DNA from: Trichobilharzia szidati
Taxonomy: Eukaryota > Platyhelminthes > Trematoda > Strigeidida > Schistosomatidae
Reading direction: 5' to 3'
Assembly (NCBI GenBank): GCA_944472155.2
Contig: OX235273.1
Location: forward strand, 9,893,204 to 9,957,203
DNA: 64,000 bases
Below the pieces are notes generated by a model that saw only the letters and a list, made by a program, of their open reading frames with translations, had not been told where the DNA came from and searched no databases. This document shows positions 31,160 through 41,830 of this stretch, piece after piece (positions within the stretch are counted from its first letter, which is position 1; every line of letters starts with the position of its first letter). A program made the position numbers and the translations under genes.

Positions 31160-31500
31160 GTATTTTAAAAAAAACAGAGTGAACGGAGAAATATATTCCT
31201 TTTCAGTTAGTTCCTCATCACCAGCTCTACACTAATATAATATGCAGTTTCGTAAATAGAAATTTTACCAATTAAGCGATTGCTTTAGTTCATCAGTTTT
31301 AGGTATAGGGAAGGGGGAGGGGTTGAAATTAAGAGGTGAAAAATCATCAAAACAATTAAGTAATAGATGTTAGTTAGTAACAAGATGTATAAGAAGTTTT
31401 GAAGGAGGAAGGGAAGAAAATGAATTAATTAAGGAATTCAAGATAAGTTAATTCTTCGGCATTAGAAACAAGTTATTAGATAAACTGGAAATTTTTAAAA
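31160..31500 (+). repeat. PLE-like 3' end, SINE-free third copy
   Basis: Aligns with both arms of the 21447-24575 inverted repeat (the TAGTTCCTCATCACC, TTACCAATTAAGCG and GGTATAGGGAAGGGGG blocks) but runs without break through the site where both arms hold a SINE-H. Confidence 0.8.
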
Positions 31501-31511
31501 TAATGATGACT

Positions 31512-31902
31512 GGTTGGAGGACTTCATCGTGAGGTGACATCAGTTAGAGAATCATTGTAAAACCAGCTGTGAGTACTGGACAGCTGTTTCATCCCAATGG
31601 CTTGGGACTCCTCATCAGTACGAACCCACCGCCAGGGTATGAACCCGGGACCTTCTAGCTAGAAGGCGAGCTTGTAGACCATTAATCCACTGGGACCTGA
31701 TCCAATAGCCATTACATGAACCTCAAATTCTCCTAATTCGTGATATATCTGATTGGAATTCAAGGGTCCTAACCTCAGTGTGTGTGTGTGTGCGTACTGA
31801 GGAAGACTCCCAAACTAGGAGGAAACAGATGTCCAGTACACCCTGTTGGTTCACAGTGATTCTCTAACTGAAGTCACTTTGCGATCATTATTGAAATCAA
31901 TC
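31512..31902. repeat. SINE-H palindromic insertion
   Basis: A minus-strand unit (31512-31760) joined to a plus-strand hammerhead-plus-tail part (31780-31902). The B box in the minus head reads CGGGTTCATACCC (31634-31646). The minus hammerhead-like motif at 31576-31622 has stem I GTACTG/CAGTAC, stem II, GAAA and GTC intact. Only core position 3 differs (A instead of C). A GT run at 31780-31793 marks the junction. Confidence 0.8.
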
Positions 31903-32264
31903 AAATTGTTGCAAAAACCGACACTTAAAAATATAATGAGTCACGATGTAAACAGTTACACGATCAAAAAAAACGCTTAAAATAACTGACCAGTGACAGA
32001 CAATACAATTAAAATGTCAGTAACCAAATACAATTCCCACTAGTCCAAAGACTGAACTATCAAGCAGGCACGTAAAACTAATCACTCGCTAAAACAGTTT
32101 AGAAAGTTACAATAACTATCAGTTATATATGTATAGTCAAAAACAAAACCTACAGTACAATGAATAACGAGTCATTCAGCCTTTCTTACTATATTGGTAT
32201 TTAGACAAGTGGGGCATGATAGGCTCAATAGGGAAAGTATTCAAGAGTTTGCTTTCAGGGATTT
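31903..32264. other. Unassigned AT-rich spacer
   Basis: No gene or family recognised. Confidence 0.4.
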
Positions 32265-32640
32265 GATTTGTTCCTGGTTTGATCATGGATTAATGATATC
32301 AGTTAGAGGACCATTGAAAACCAGCCAGAGAGTACTGGACAGCTAGCTGTTTCGTTCTAGTTTGGGATTCGTCAGCAATGTGAATCCACCGCCAAAGGAG
32401 TTCGAACTCAAGACCTTCCGGTTAAAAGGTGAGCTCGTAGACCACTTCAGCCACTAGGGTCTGACTTACCGCCACCGCAATCGGCCAACAGTCTTCGGCG
32501 AGTAATTGTCCACACTCCCCGCCTGATCACAACTCCTCAGTACAACTCTAAGAAACTTCATCAAGTGGCCAGTCACTAGAGAGAATCAGATGGGGTTCTC
32601 TAACTAATATCAATTTGTGATCAAACTTCAGTAAAAGTAT
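32265..32640. repeat. SINE-H insertion
   Basis: Minus-strand unit from tail through hammerhead (32332-32382), head with B box relic GAGTTCGAACTC (32399-32410) and body, ending with a short plus-strand tail (32590-32640). Both ends are tail-like. Confidence 0.8.
32332..32382 (-). ncRNA. Hammerhead-like motif (SINE-H), core intact, stem II weak
   Basis: Core CTGACGA and GAAA are intact and the cleavage triplet is GTC. Stem I retains four pairs next to the core. Stem II has lost its closing G-C pair and one inner pair. Likely inactive or weak. Confidence 0.5.
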
Positions 32641-32784
32641 TCACTAGCCATCCTTTTGCTCTAGCTTTGAACTCATAAAGAAAAATGTTAAAGAATAGGC
32701 ACCAAGAAGGCGCGAATGCACCAATGACCTGGAAACGAGTAAAATTCTGCTGTAAAGAGAAAATTTCAGTCTCTAACCCTAACG

Positions 32785-33028
32785 ATGTGCATCAGTGGCG
32801 CAGAGGTAGAATGCTCACCAACCACTCAAGTGGTTCGAGGTTCGATCCCCCGCCATTGATGCACTCCCAAACCTCTCTAAGTCAATAATAAGCTCTGCAA
32901 AGGAGGGAAGTTTGGGCGTGAGACTAGCAATCTCACCCCGTAAAAAAATGGGACCACTGCTACTAAAACTTCAAAGCTCTAGCTTGAAGCCCAGTGTTCC
33001 AGTAGGAACGCAAAGGAATAAAACTGAA
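32785..33028 (+). repeat. SINE-T copy
   Basis: A-box-like GTGGCGCAGAGGTAGAATGC (32793-32812), B box GGTTCGATCCC (32840-32850), body with CTAAGTCAATAATAAG and the CTAGCTTGAAGCCC 3' block (32978-32991), then GGAATAAAAC. The internal promoter looks intact. Confidence 0.85.
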
Positions 33029-33688
33029 ACGGTCACCGTAACCGATCCCTATCATGTAATAACCCCAGTCTGTCCTTAACCCAGCCATAGGCCAACCAAT
33101 AGACAGCCTGTATAATAAATATTCCTACGCCTTGTTCCATATTCTTTTCATGTAAATATAGTGTTATTTAACAGGTTTCAACTACTTTTCTCTGACTAAG
33201 CTTTCCAGGGTGATTGATTTGTTCAAGCCTGTTGGTGGTGCGCATTCCTGAACTCCGCCATGAATACATAGAGACATGGTGATTCTTATGTGCAAAGATT
33301 CTTGACCTTAATTAAATAATTATCAATTAAATAACATAAATTAAAATTCAACCTGAACAAAAATTATGCCTTTCAATAAATTCAGCTCTTCAGGTTCTTA
33401 CAATTCTAAAATATAATAACTGTTACCGTTACATTAATGATAGCCACTTATGCAGCGGACATGATTTCTACGTAGAATAACGGATTAATAGTTATAGAGT
33501 GTTAAAATAAGTAATATTTGTGTAACAAACGCGCTGATCTGAATTCGATCGCAAAATACTGAGAAAAGCGAGACGATGATAGTGATTGGTAATCATAACG
33601 GATCCATACAAGGTGAGAAAGGTAAATTGACAAGTTAGTTCAAAGTTGTATAAAAGGTGTCAGTTGTTAGTGTCCACTACAAAGTAGT
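33029..33688. other. Spacer upstream of PLE frame
   Basis: No gene seen. The last 150 bp may be the PLE's own upstream sequence, since the frame at 33689 begins without a break. Confidence 0.35.
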
Positions 33689-34363
33689 ATGAATCAGAGA
33701 GAGAAGATAGTAAAACAGACAATGTTTAAAAGAGTTCAAACACATTGTAGCACTCCAGAGTTGAAAAGAATGGAAGAAAAGTACCTACAAACGGTCTTCA
33801 AAAAGAATGGTTATCCACAAAATTTCATCAAAAAGTGTTTAAAGTCGAATCAAAGCACCAACAAGAAACCATCATCAAAGACCACAAGAAAATTCATCCT
33901 ACCATATAAAAAAAACATCTCTGAAATAACAGCTAGAATACTGAAACCGTTTGATATAGATATAACACACAAACCAGTCAAATCGCTTAATTCGATATTA
34001 TGCAAACCAAAAGATCCAACAGAAGAAGGGGATAAAATTAATACCATTTACAAAATAAATTGTGTGAACTGCAACAAGCATTACATCGGCCAAAGTGGGT
34101 GTCCCCATCGAATTAGAATCCAAGAACACAAATCAGCCGTGAAAAGACACGATATATATCCTTTAGTATCAATGCATATAGACAATTATGGTCATCAATT
34201 TGATTGGGATAATATCGAAATCTTAGACAAAGGAAACAACAAAAATACTGTCAGGGAATTCCTAAAAGCCTGGTACTCAAGCGAAAATGCGATTAACAAA
34301 CACGTTAATATAGACGAAATATACCAACTAATAAAAAGTAAATCAGGTGACCAGAAAGTTTAA
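33689..34363 (+). CDS. Penelope-like element C-terminal fragment with GIY-YIG domain
   Basis: An open 224-codon frame. PLEs are retroelements whose single protein joins a telomerase-related reverse transcriptase to a GIY-YIG endonuclease that nicks target DNA. Residues 1-55 resemble the end of the RT region (KNGYPQNFIKKC). Residues 56-110 are a basic linker (SKTTRKFILPYKKNISE, then KSLNSILCKPKDP). Residues 120-225 form the GIY-YIG domain: IYKINCVNCNKHYIGQSG (YIG at 132-134), EH at 146-147. The RT catalytic part is missing, so this is a 5'-truncated copy that happens to be uninterrupted. The ATG is not necessarily a real start. A hammerhead-like terminus follows at 34472. Confidence 0.8.
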   Translation: MNQREKIVKQTMFKRVQTHCSTPELKRMEEKYLQTVFKKNGYPQNFIKKCLKSNQSTNKKPSSKTTRKFILPYKKNISEITARILKPFDIDITHKPVKSLNSILCKPKDPTEEGDKINTIYKINCVNCNKHYIGQSGCPHRIRIQEHKSAVKRHDIYPLVSMHIDNYGHQFDWDNIEILDKGNNKNTVREFLKAWYSSENAINKHVNIDEIYQLIKSKSGDQKV

Positions 34364-34471
34364 AATCCAAGTCAATGGAAAATGGTCCATACATATGTAA
34401 AGATGGTTACCGGGAGACGCAATTCTATCACTCATCAAGAAATTTAAATCATTTCACTTTATGCTAAATGC

Positions 34472-34513
34472 TGCGTTGATGTTGTCCATAAGGTGGACGA
34501 TGAAAACTTCGCA
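34472..34513 (+). ncRNA. Hammerhead-like motif at PLE end
   Basis: TGCG and CGCA form stem I. Core box reads TTGATGT (two changes from CTGATGA). Stem II GTCCA/TGGAC is perfect. GAAA at 34502-34505 is followed by ACTT before CGCA. Same layout as 43047-43088 but with a different stem II sequence. Confidence 0.5.
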
Positions 34514-34639
34514 ACCAAACCAACCAGCTCAGAGAACACTATTAATTGCATTTAGTAAAACTCCGGTGAATAGTTTACTATGAAATAACCAATATGTGTG
34601 AAGCGAAACAGGTGTAGGCATATTATTGAGAAAAGAGAT

Positions 34640-34960
34640 AATGCAACTAATAATAAGTCCGGAGAGAATACATGAAATTTACCAAATAAATTGCATTCAT
34701 TGTTATGATAAACACCCATTGGTCAGAATGGGTGCCCCCTTTAACGACTCAAAATTCAAGGACATAAATTCGATCTGAAAAGACACACCGATTCATGTAG
34801 AAAATTATGAACACCAATTTGATGATTGGGATAATGTAGAAATTTCAATCAGAGGAAACACCTAAAGTGAAGCCAGGTGCTCAGACAAGTCAACGATTAA
34901 CAAACACATTACAATAGGTCAATCAAATTTGTCAACTAATAAAAAATAAGTCACATGACT
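34640..34960 (+). pseudogene. Second, decayed PLE GIY-YIG copy
   Basis: Plus-strand peptides IHEIYQINCIHC, VRMGAPF, YEHQFDDWDNVEI and INKH mirror residues 117-210 of the frame at 33689-34363, with stops and frameshifts. It is in the same orientation about 650 bp downstream, as a tandem partner or a second insertion. It is followed by a SINE-H tail and a second terminus-like block at 35190-35245. Confidence 0.75.
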
Positions 34961-34964
34961 AGAA

Positions 34965-35072
34965 AAAAATTCCCAAACTAGGACGAAACAGTTGTCCAGT
35001 ACTCACAGCTAGTTTTCCAACGGTTCTCTAACCGATGTCAGCTCATAATGAAATCCTCCAACCAATCAATAA
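34965..35072 (+). repeat. SINE-H 3' fragment
   Basis: Begins inside the hammerhead-like motif (CCCAAACTAGGACGAAACAG) and includes GTCCAGTACTC and the tail ending GATGTCAGCTCATAATGAAA. No head. Confidence 0.75.
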
Positions 35073-35289
35073 AATTAATCAATGTAAACTGATAACCAAT
35101 CACAACAACAACAACATTTGTCAGGAGACACAATTACATCAGAATTCAAATAAATCCACCTTATATTAGAGCCTGTGCTACAGCAATGTTGTTTAGAAGG
35201 ACAAAGAAAGTTACGCAATTGTTAAATTAACCAGCTCAGAGACCCCAACCGAAACAAAATGAGTCGGTGTTTTGCATAGTGGTTAACAT

Positions 35290-35700
35290 ATTAGCTTAGA
35301 TGTTTGGCGGCAATCAGTAGGAAGTCCTGTCTACCTGAACCCACGTTTCGGGTTTGCTGATCTTCATCAATCAAGAAAGCGAAACCTGTGATCTTCAAAG
35401 AACTCACATTCCTCCTGAAATTCGCACCCAACCCACGTCACCCTGTGCTACCACCAGCAGTCAGAGACGTTACCACTCGGCTATTCCGCCTCTTGACTGA
35501 CCTCCTCTACGACTTTAATAGACACTTTGATGAGACACTAATTAGTAACTAGTGTGCACGTTGAATCGATGTTAGATGATCTCAGGTAATTAGTAGTAAG
35601 GTGAAATGAGTTCAAATCTCTCAGAAGGAGAAATCTGACTGGTGAGTGCCACCAAGAAGCACGAAACCCAGATCCAGGCAGGCAAATCTTCCTCCGGATT
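35290..35700. repeat. SINE-D copy, palindromic, decayed
   Basis: Left arm on the minus strand (35300-35400) and right arm on the plus strand with the hammerhead-like block at 35627-35680: CTGGTGA (position 6 G for A), stem II GTGC/GCAC, GAAA, CCAG, ATC, then CAGGCAGG. The head block GTCAGAGACGTTACCACTCGGC at 35460-35482 is shared with 49380-49405. Confidence 0.65.
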
Positions 35701-36394
35701 ATCTCCAACACTATCTAACATCAAACATACGTTTAACTAGACCATTAAAAGTACAAAAAACAGAGAAAACGAAAAAAACAACGAATAATAACGGTGAAAA
35801 ATGACTCACAGTTATGTTTTGTCTTTATCAAATTAATGTCTCAAATAATCTTGTATAAGTCACAAATCCACTGCTAATCCATACATACAAAATGCTTTAC
35901 TGTTACTATTATTATTATTATTATTATTGATAAAACACGTAGAATGTAATGGACAATAAGAAGCCTACGGCACATATAATAACACGTTTTTTCTTTTGTT
36001 ATAACTCATCCTTGAAATACTTCAAGGTTATTTCTGTTCTAGGTCATTCCGGTGATTATTTTATCATTTGCCATTCAGAAGCGAGATTCTCCTCCAATCG
36101 TCATACGCACAGACACACTAGGCGTGAATAGACACACAAACACATACGCACACACACGTATAGTTTTCTATCTCTCACCTGTGTCTGATTGGTTAATATT
36201 AGTGCATATATATGAACTAGAAAAAAAAAACACGCTACCATTGTCTTAATCATTAATTTCAATTTATTTAGTGTAAATGTGGACTTTGCCGTTGATTGAT
36301 TGGACCAAAGAGCCAGGCTACACAGGTCGACATGTCGGCGCCTTGTGCAGATGCTTCAACGATGTCTGATTGTTTAACTTGACGTAAATTGGCG
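35701..36394. other. Spacer with (ATT)n and CA-rich tracts
   Basis: No gene seen. (ATT)n at about 35907-35928 and a CA-rich tract at 36100-36160. The overlapping short frames here are not supported. Confidence 0.45.
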
Positions 36395-36545
36395 GATGGT
36401 GACTGGCAGTGGAATCAGTGGATATACTATCACTCACTGGGGAATGCAGGTACATCCAGGTGACGAGTCACAAATATGATGAAATGCTCATCCATGGATT
36501 CCACTGCTAGTCAGCTGCTACCAGTTCACATTGTTTTCATTACTT
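36395..36545. repeat. Sm-alpha-like repeat, palindromic
   Basis: The left 25 bp are the repeat's tail on the minus strand (GATGGTGACTGGCAGTGGAA). The rest is a plus-strand unit ending GGATTCCACTGC and its continuation. The hammerhead-like core at 36461-36505 is damaged: GTGACGA for CTGACGA and TGAAAT in place of CGAAAC. Confidence 0.7.
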
Positions 36546-36569
36546 AGACTAGTCGTTTTAATATTCCCA

Positions 36570-36735
36570 AGCTTTAGTTTGTAGGGATTTGACTTGTTTT
36601 TAGGTTGTCTAGTCCTGGGTTCGAACTCAAGTGGGTCCATACTGACGATGAGTCCCAAACTAGGACGAGACAGTCAGCTGTCCAGTACTCTGGGTTTTTC
36701 AGTGTTCGGTCAAGTGTAAAGTATCATAGCTCAGA
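36570..36735 (+). repeat. SINE-H 3' part
   Basis: Head remnant with B box GGGTTCGAAC (36617-36626), then hammerhead-like motif 36640-36695: stem II GTCC/GGAC and GTCCAGTAC intact, first box ACGATGA, and GAGA in place of GAAA. Confidence 0.75.
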
Positions 36736-37399
36736 AGTGTGAACACTCCAGTAACCTTGAACGCATGCTAGTCATTGGATAACTGTACCTATCATTATTA
36801 TAGCGCCAATATGAATGCTATTCACCAATTAAGGAGCGAATTTAGCTCAAATCACGTGTTCAGTAGTGTATGGACAATGGATTGATAGTATATAGCCGTA
36901 AATGTTCTTTTGATTCTCCCATGTACCTGTAGTGGTGTTCAGAAGTAGGTGATGGACATGTATTTAGGTGTACACAATGTAGGTAACGATTGTGTATTCG
37001 TAATGGTAAGTTACACACTCAGTTTATTGTTTTCTAGGAACTTTCTTTCCTAAATCAAAACCACCGCTGGCGAAGATACTCTTTATGTATCATTATTGGA
37101 TATTAGAGGCTTGAGTGAGATCAACAGCTGTGGAGACAGAAAATTCCTCAGCGTCTACTATGTAATGGCTCCAGCATTGTAGAGATGTAGAGTCTTAGAA
37201 GTCACATCCTGTTACACAGCTGTTAGGAGGAGTTAATGTAACTGTTCATTTCGATGAAACAGTTCTTATAAATAAGAAATACAACCGCGGCTGACCTAGG
37301 ACAAACAACGTTTGAGTACTGGGAATTTACAGTACCGAACTTCTGAAGGGGATTATGGAGGTTATTCCATATAGTGTAGTGCTGACACCTTTCTACCAA
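36736..37399. other. Spacer before Merlin relic
   Basis: No supported gene. It might include the 5' part of the Merlin element, but I cannot see a transposase N-terminus or an inverted repeat. Confidence 0.35.
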
Positions 37400-37703
37400 T
37401 TATTCAAAGGCTAGTCATCCCTAGCACTACTGTCCACACCGACAAATGGGCGCGATATAACCACTTATCAGATTTAGGGTATATCTATCAACGACTTTAC
37501 AATTCTGATGATTTCGTCCACCCCATCACTCCCACTCGTACCAATTTATTTGAGGGCTTCTGGGGTAGATTGAAAAAACAGGATAAGAGCAAAGATGGCT
37601 CGCAAAAAGAATTTATTTTCAATCATATTAATGAATATGTGTATATAAATTGGTTCAGCTTAAAAAATGACACTACTAGATTTATAATTGGGACAGTTTC
37701 TTG
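37400..37703 (+). pseudogene. Merlin-type (ISXO2-like) transposase relic 2
   Basis: Plus-strand frame: VIPSTTVHTDKWARYNHLSD, LGYIYQRLYNSDDFVHPI, TRTNLFEGFWGRLKKQDK, then IFNHINEYVYINWFSLKND, ending at TGA 37701-37703. TDKW carries the second catalytic aspartate. TNLFEGFWGRLK matches the third acidic motif (TNSIESFCSKLR in relic 1). The first catalytic region is missing. The sequence differs much from relic 1, so two Merlin lineages are present. Confidence 0.8.
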
Positions 37704-38075
37704 AAGTCATATCAGGGAAAAATACCCTATTTAATGTGTTTTCATGCATTTTCTTGTAAATAAACGTCTTTTTCTGTGTAAAAATCGCTGACGTTTTTCC
37801 CATTGGTCGCCTCAAGGTCATTCATGCATTCGAATCCAACGCCCAGTGCTGGTCACCTAACTGACATTGCTCTGTGTTCACACTTGAAACACGAAGAAAC
37901 TCTTGAAAATGAATCTGCTACTCACCAGTAACTGGTTGAAGTACGACGTTGACTGCAGTTTTAGTACGAAGGTTGTGACCGATGGGGGGCTCCCACCAGG
38001 TGAGATTGTATGGAGGTCGTGTAAAATTCTCCCGTCAATAGCACTTAGAATTCCGTGGATTGGCTGTTGGATTAC
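37704..38075. other. Spacer after Merlin relic 2
   Basis: No gene seen. Confidence 0.35.
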
Positions 38076-38215
38076 GGTCTAACTGGGTGAATGGTCTAAG
38101 AGTTTGACATGTAATCGGAAAGTCCTGAGTTCGTGCTTCCGATAAGTCCCGAACTAGGACGAAACAGCCGTCTAGTACTGTTTGTGTTCAAACCTGAGAC
38201 AAGTTTTAATATTTG
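38076..38215 (+). repeat. SINE-H 3' part
   Basis: Eroded tRNA-like head and hammerhead-like relic at 38140-38185: stem II GTCC/GGAC, GAAA and GCCGTC present, but the first box reads CCGATAA. Confidence 0.65.
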
Positions 38216-38299
38216 TTCAGTACAAATAGAATGAGGAATAAGTGTGATTAGGAAAACTTATTCTTATTATTTTCGATTTCGTGACAAATCAACACGTCA

Positions 38300-38560
38300 G
38301 GGAGAGATGATTGGAAACCAAGCATGGAGTACTGGACAGGCACTGGTTTTCTCCTAGTTTTAGAGGGACTGTTTAGCAACATCAGTTGCATCCAATGTCA
38401 TCAGCCGTTATTTGTCCTCATAGCCAAATCAATGAATCCGACTGGGCATGACTTCGCAGTACAGCTAGAAGACATCCATCCAGGAGCCAATATTGAACTG
38501 GGGATCGATATTTACATTATGGCGTTGGAAGTGTAAAGTCGCTAACTTCTACAGGTTATA
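38300..38560 (-). repeat. SINE-H copy, decayed
   Basis: Minus-strand tail and hammerhead-like relic at 38326-38390, followed by body blocks (GCATCCAATGTCATCAG). The 70-codon frame across it is accidental. Confidence 0.55.
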
Positions 38561-38619
38561 ATCTTTTATAGTGTCTAAAAGTCATTAATGAAAACCAGAA
38601 TATTATGACCTTCAGTTCC

Positions 38620-38995
38620 CGCCCCAAGAACTTAACGGACAACCAAAGTTTCAACATCATCAGACCTCCATTTCATTCTGTTCTCTGGAATCCTTTTAAC
38701 CTGGATCCAAGTGTACCAATTAGCTTTCGTCTCCTCCACACATGATCACTTCGGTGTCACCCTAGAATCCAGGTGGAATTCATCGTTTCTCATTTGAGTT
38801 CCACCTGAAACACCTATCATCTAATGCCTCTTAAACGGCCTACATAATGTTCTACAATTTTTACTCACAGTCACGACCCTCATATCAAATTTACGTCGGA
38901 CAAATAATCTTCTTGTTTTCTAAACATTCAACTTACACAGAAGTCTGACGAGACGGACATTAAACACATCGGTATACAGAAAGCTTATGGAGAAT
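38620..38995 (-). mobile_element. RTE-B-like LINE fragment, old
   Basis: Resembles the minus-strand 3' portion of RTE-B (CGTCTCCTCCACACATGATC and GTGTCACCCTA blocks) but is strongly diverged. Confidence 0.45.
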
Positions 38996-39197
38996 AGCCA
39001 GTTGACAAACTTTTACACTTTGGGTACTCAAAAAATCGCAAGCAAAACCTTGATAATATATCTCTTTTAACTAGGATCGGAGGAAAGAACCTGCAGCCTT
39101 AATTCTCTAGATGAAGAGATCACTTATTTTTTTGAAGGAGATACTGATTTTAAGAAATCAAAAATGACATACAAATCGGTAATTAATGTTGTGCTTT

Positions 39198-39798
39198 ACG
39201 AGTTGATCACGGACTGATATCAGTTAGAGAACCATTGAAAACCAGGGAGTACTGGACAGCTGCTGTTTCACCCTAGTTTGGGAATCATCGGCAGTACGCA
39301 CCCACCGCCAGGATTCGAACCCAGGACCTTCCGGTTACAAGGCAAGCTCGTATACCATTCAGCCACTGGGACCCGATTCAATGGCTCATGAATTCTAACT
39401 TCTACCAATTCGTGATTTTAGCGCGATCCCAACTATTGTCGTTGGTGGGACATCCATCCACACACGTGACTTCTAATTGGACCTAACTGGTCACGACTTC
39501 TCACTAAAACTCCAGGAAGCTGCAACCTGTAGCAAGTCACTAGCGAGCATCAGAATAATTTTCTATAGTTTGGTTTGTAAGGATTAGTTATGTTGTACGA
39601 GTTGATCACGGTCTGATATCAGTTAGAGAACCATTGAAAACCAGGGAGTACTGGACAGCTGCTGTTTCATCCTAGTTTGGGAATCATCGGCAGTACGCAG
39701 CTGTCCAGTACTCCCTGGTTTTCAATGGTTTTCTAACTGATATCAGTCCGTGATCAACTCGTGAAACATAACTAATCCTTACAAACCAAACTAAAGAA
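39198..39798. repeat. SINE-H multimer with 13-bp TSD
   Basis: One insertion holding three pieces: a full minus-strand unit (39198-39595), the start of a second minus unit in tandem (39596-39697), then a plus-strand hammerhead-and-tail piece (39698-39798). The tandem period is 398 bp (ACGAGTTGATCACGG at 39198-39212 and again 398 bp later). A perfect 13-bp duplication AATGTTGTGCTTT lies at 39185-39197 and 39799-39811. The head at about 39300-39375 has a B box GGATTCGAACCC. Cores read CCGATGA. Confidence 0.92.
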
Positions 39799-40164
39799 AA
39801 TGTTGTGCTTTCTCTATATGTGTAAACTATTGACGCATCAGGAGTAGAAAGCGAGATCAATAAACTGTGTCTATACCGTTCATGTGTAAATATGCTCACG
39901 TAAATACTCATGTTTAGACATACGCACACACATACACACGCACAAACACATAAACAAATGCATTACACCCTTGTTTTGATTTTACATTATGATTAGTAAG
40001 GAAAAGCACTACTAACAAATTCTGAATAAAGTAAGAACGATGGTTTGTGCAGAGTAAGACAATGTTATTGTTTCTTTCATCGGCTTCTCCATACCTAATA
40101 AACAGTGCTCAGAATTACTACACTTATGCAGTTTCTACGGAAGCCCTTCACATATGTCTACTGT

Positions 40165-40410
40165 TTGATGATATTAGATGATTGGAGGCAATCGGCCCCA
40201 CAGGAAGCCTAGCTTGACCTAGCTTTCGTGCTAGTTGGCACTTGTCAGCAGCTCTGGGTGACGCGGGTTTGAATCTCAGAAGGGACATGAGTTCCTTCAA
40301 GGTGGTTTCAGATACGCCTTACTGACTAGTGAGTGTCAACTAGCACGAAACCAAGGGCAAGCAAGGCTCCCTGTGGCCGACTGCCTCCAACCATCTCATA
40401 TGATTAAATC
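40165..40410. repeat. SINE-D palindromic insertion
   Basis: Left arm minus (tail ATTGGAGGCAATCGGCCCC first), right arm plus (ending CGACTGCCTCCAACC), so both ends are tails. The B box GGGTTTGAATCTC is at 40268-40280. The left hammerhead has CTGACAA (position 8 changed), perfect GTGC/GCAC stem II and GAAA. The right one has a damaged first box (CTAGTGA) with GAAA kept. Confidence 0.8.
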
Positions 40411-40547
40411 AACTTACACCGTGATGGCGAGCTACCTAGAATGGTGGCCGAAAGAACTCAGTCTGCACCATAGAAAGGACTAGACACATCACACTAGTTA
40501 CTAGTGTCCAAGGCTCTGTTCTTTTTCCTTTTCTGTTTTCTTTCTTA
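40411..40547. other. Short spacer
   Basis: No feature recognised. Confidence 0.35.
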
Positions 40548-41360
40548 TTGCATGACTTGCCTCACTCTGACGAAATGAACTTTGTTAAGTATGCCGGTGA
40601 TCTAACTATTTCAATGTCTGTTAACTCCAAGCTAGACTGTACTAAGATGAACAGCTTTCTATCAGGAATTAGCAAATGGTCTTCGTCTAATGGTGCTAAA
40701 CTAAATCTTTCCAAATGCCAGACTGTCAGTTTCAGTTTCCGATGTAAACGAAAGTTAAATGAGGCCGTTGGTTCTTATGACCCTTGCAAAATTGATGATA
40801 CTGATATAGAAACCAAGTCTGAAGTTAAGTAAGTTGGATTAATTCTTTCTTCTGACCTATCCTGGTCCTCCAATGTCTTAGCGACTTCTAAAAGAATATT
40901 TCGTCTGACTTTTTACACCAAGAAGTTAAGGCACTCAGGCATAACTCAACCACTTCTCCTACAGTTTATCAACTCGTGTATTTTACTTATTCTTCTTTAC
41001 TGTTCACCCTTATTCTTTCTTGGATTGCTTAAAAAAGACTATGTCATACTTCGTAGAACTCTGAAGACTGTCAGTAGAACGAGTGGTATCCCATCGGGCC
41101 ATATCGTCGACATTGTCACTGATAGGCACTTGATGTCATGCAACAAATTCGCTAAAGGAATTTTGTCAGACTCTGAGCATCCACTCTACCCGCAGCTCCA
41201 ACCTTGTATCTCCTCAGGTAAAACAAGAAGTCTTTTCAGAAGAATTTATGCACGTACGTCTAAGTATAAAAATTCCACTACACCATATTTGGCACGTACT
41301 TTATGTGATGAAAATAATGTCAGACATGAACTAACTAACCTTCTTTGCACCACTAAATAA
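40548..41360 (+). pseudogene. CR1-like LINE reverse transcriptase, C-terminal half
   Basis: One reading frame of 270 codons with a single stop (TAA at 40830-40832). FVKYAGDLTISM is the catalytic YADD motif with the second acidic residue changed to Gly-Asp order (YAGD). Then LSGISKWSSSNGAKLNLSKC (thumb), IDDTDIETKSEVK, stop, VGLILSSDLSWSSNVL, LQFINSCILLILLYCSPLFF, LKKDYVILRRTLKTVSRT, SSGKTRSLFRRIYARTSKY and TPYLARTLCDENN. The fingers and palm motifs A and B are missing (5' truncation). CR1/jockey-type resemblance is my judgement. Confidence 0.82.
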
Positions 41361-41799
41361 ACCATTTCCTTCATCCTTAAAGCATCAAACTTTATTGTTA
41401 TTGTATTTCTTATATTTATAATCCTCTCAATTTTTTCGTTTTGTTTATTTTTTTTCATAAGTGTGGACATAATTTTAAGCTGTATTATGACTGTTAACTT
41501 TGTATTTCACCTCACTGTACCATATCAACATAACATTAGACCCAATTATCCATAACATGCTAAAGTTTCCAAACTGAATCGACAATACCGTTTGAAACAA
41601 ACTCACTGTTATTACTTATTATTATTATTATATCTAATAATTATGTCGTGAATGTGGACAAATTCCTCCGATTAATTTTTGTTTTAATTTTTAATTTTAT
41701 ATACACTTTGAGTAAATCAGATGGAATATTGTGACAAATGCTGAGAATTCCATTCTGTATTATAAGTACTGTTTTTGGAGTAAAGTAGATTATTATTAT

Positions 41800-41830
<31 letters not shown>
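41361..41830 (+). mobile_element. CR1-like LINE 3' untranslated region and tail
   Basis: AT-rich untranslated region with GAGAATTCCATTCTGTAT (41743-41760) and GTTTTTGGAGTAAAG, ending in a (TTA)n run at 41790-41830. The same end sequence is seen in the copies at 28710-28800 and 25350-25425. Confidence 0.75.

Noticed and set aside
33850..34047. 65-codon minus frame
   Set aside because: Antisense shadow of the PLE GIY-YIG frame.
39198..39798. CRISPR-like or tandem-satellite array
   Set aside because: Only about 1.3 direct units, with tRNA-like head and target duplication. It is a SINE multimer in a eukaryotic setting.
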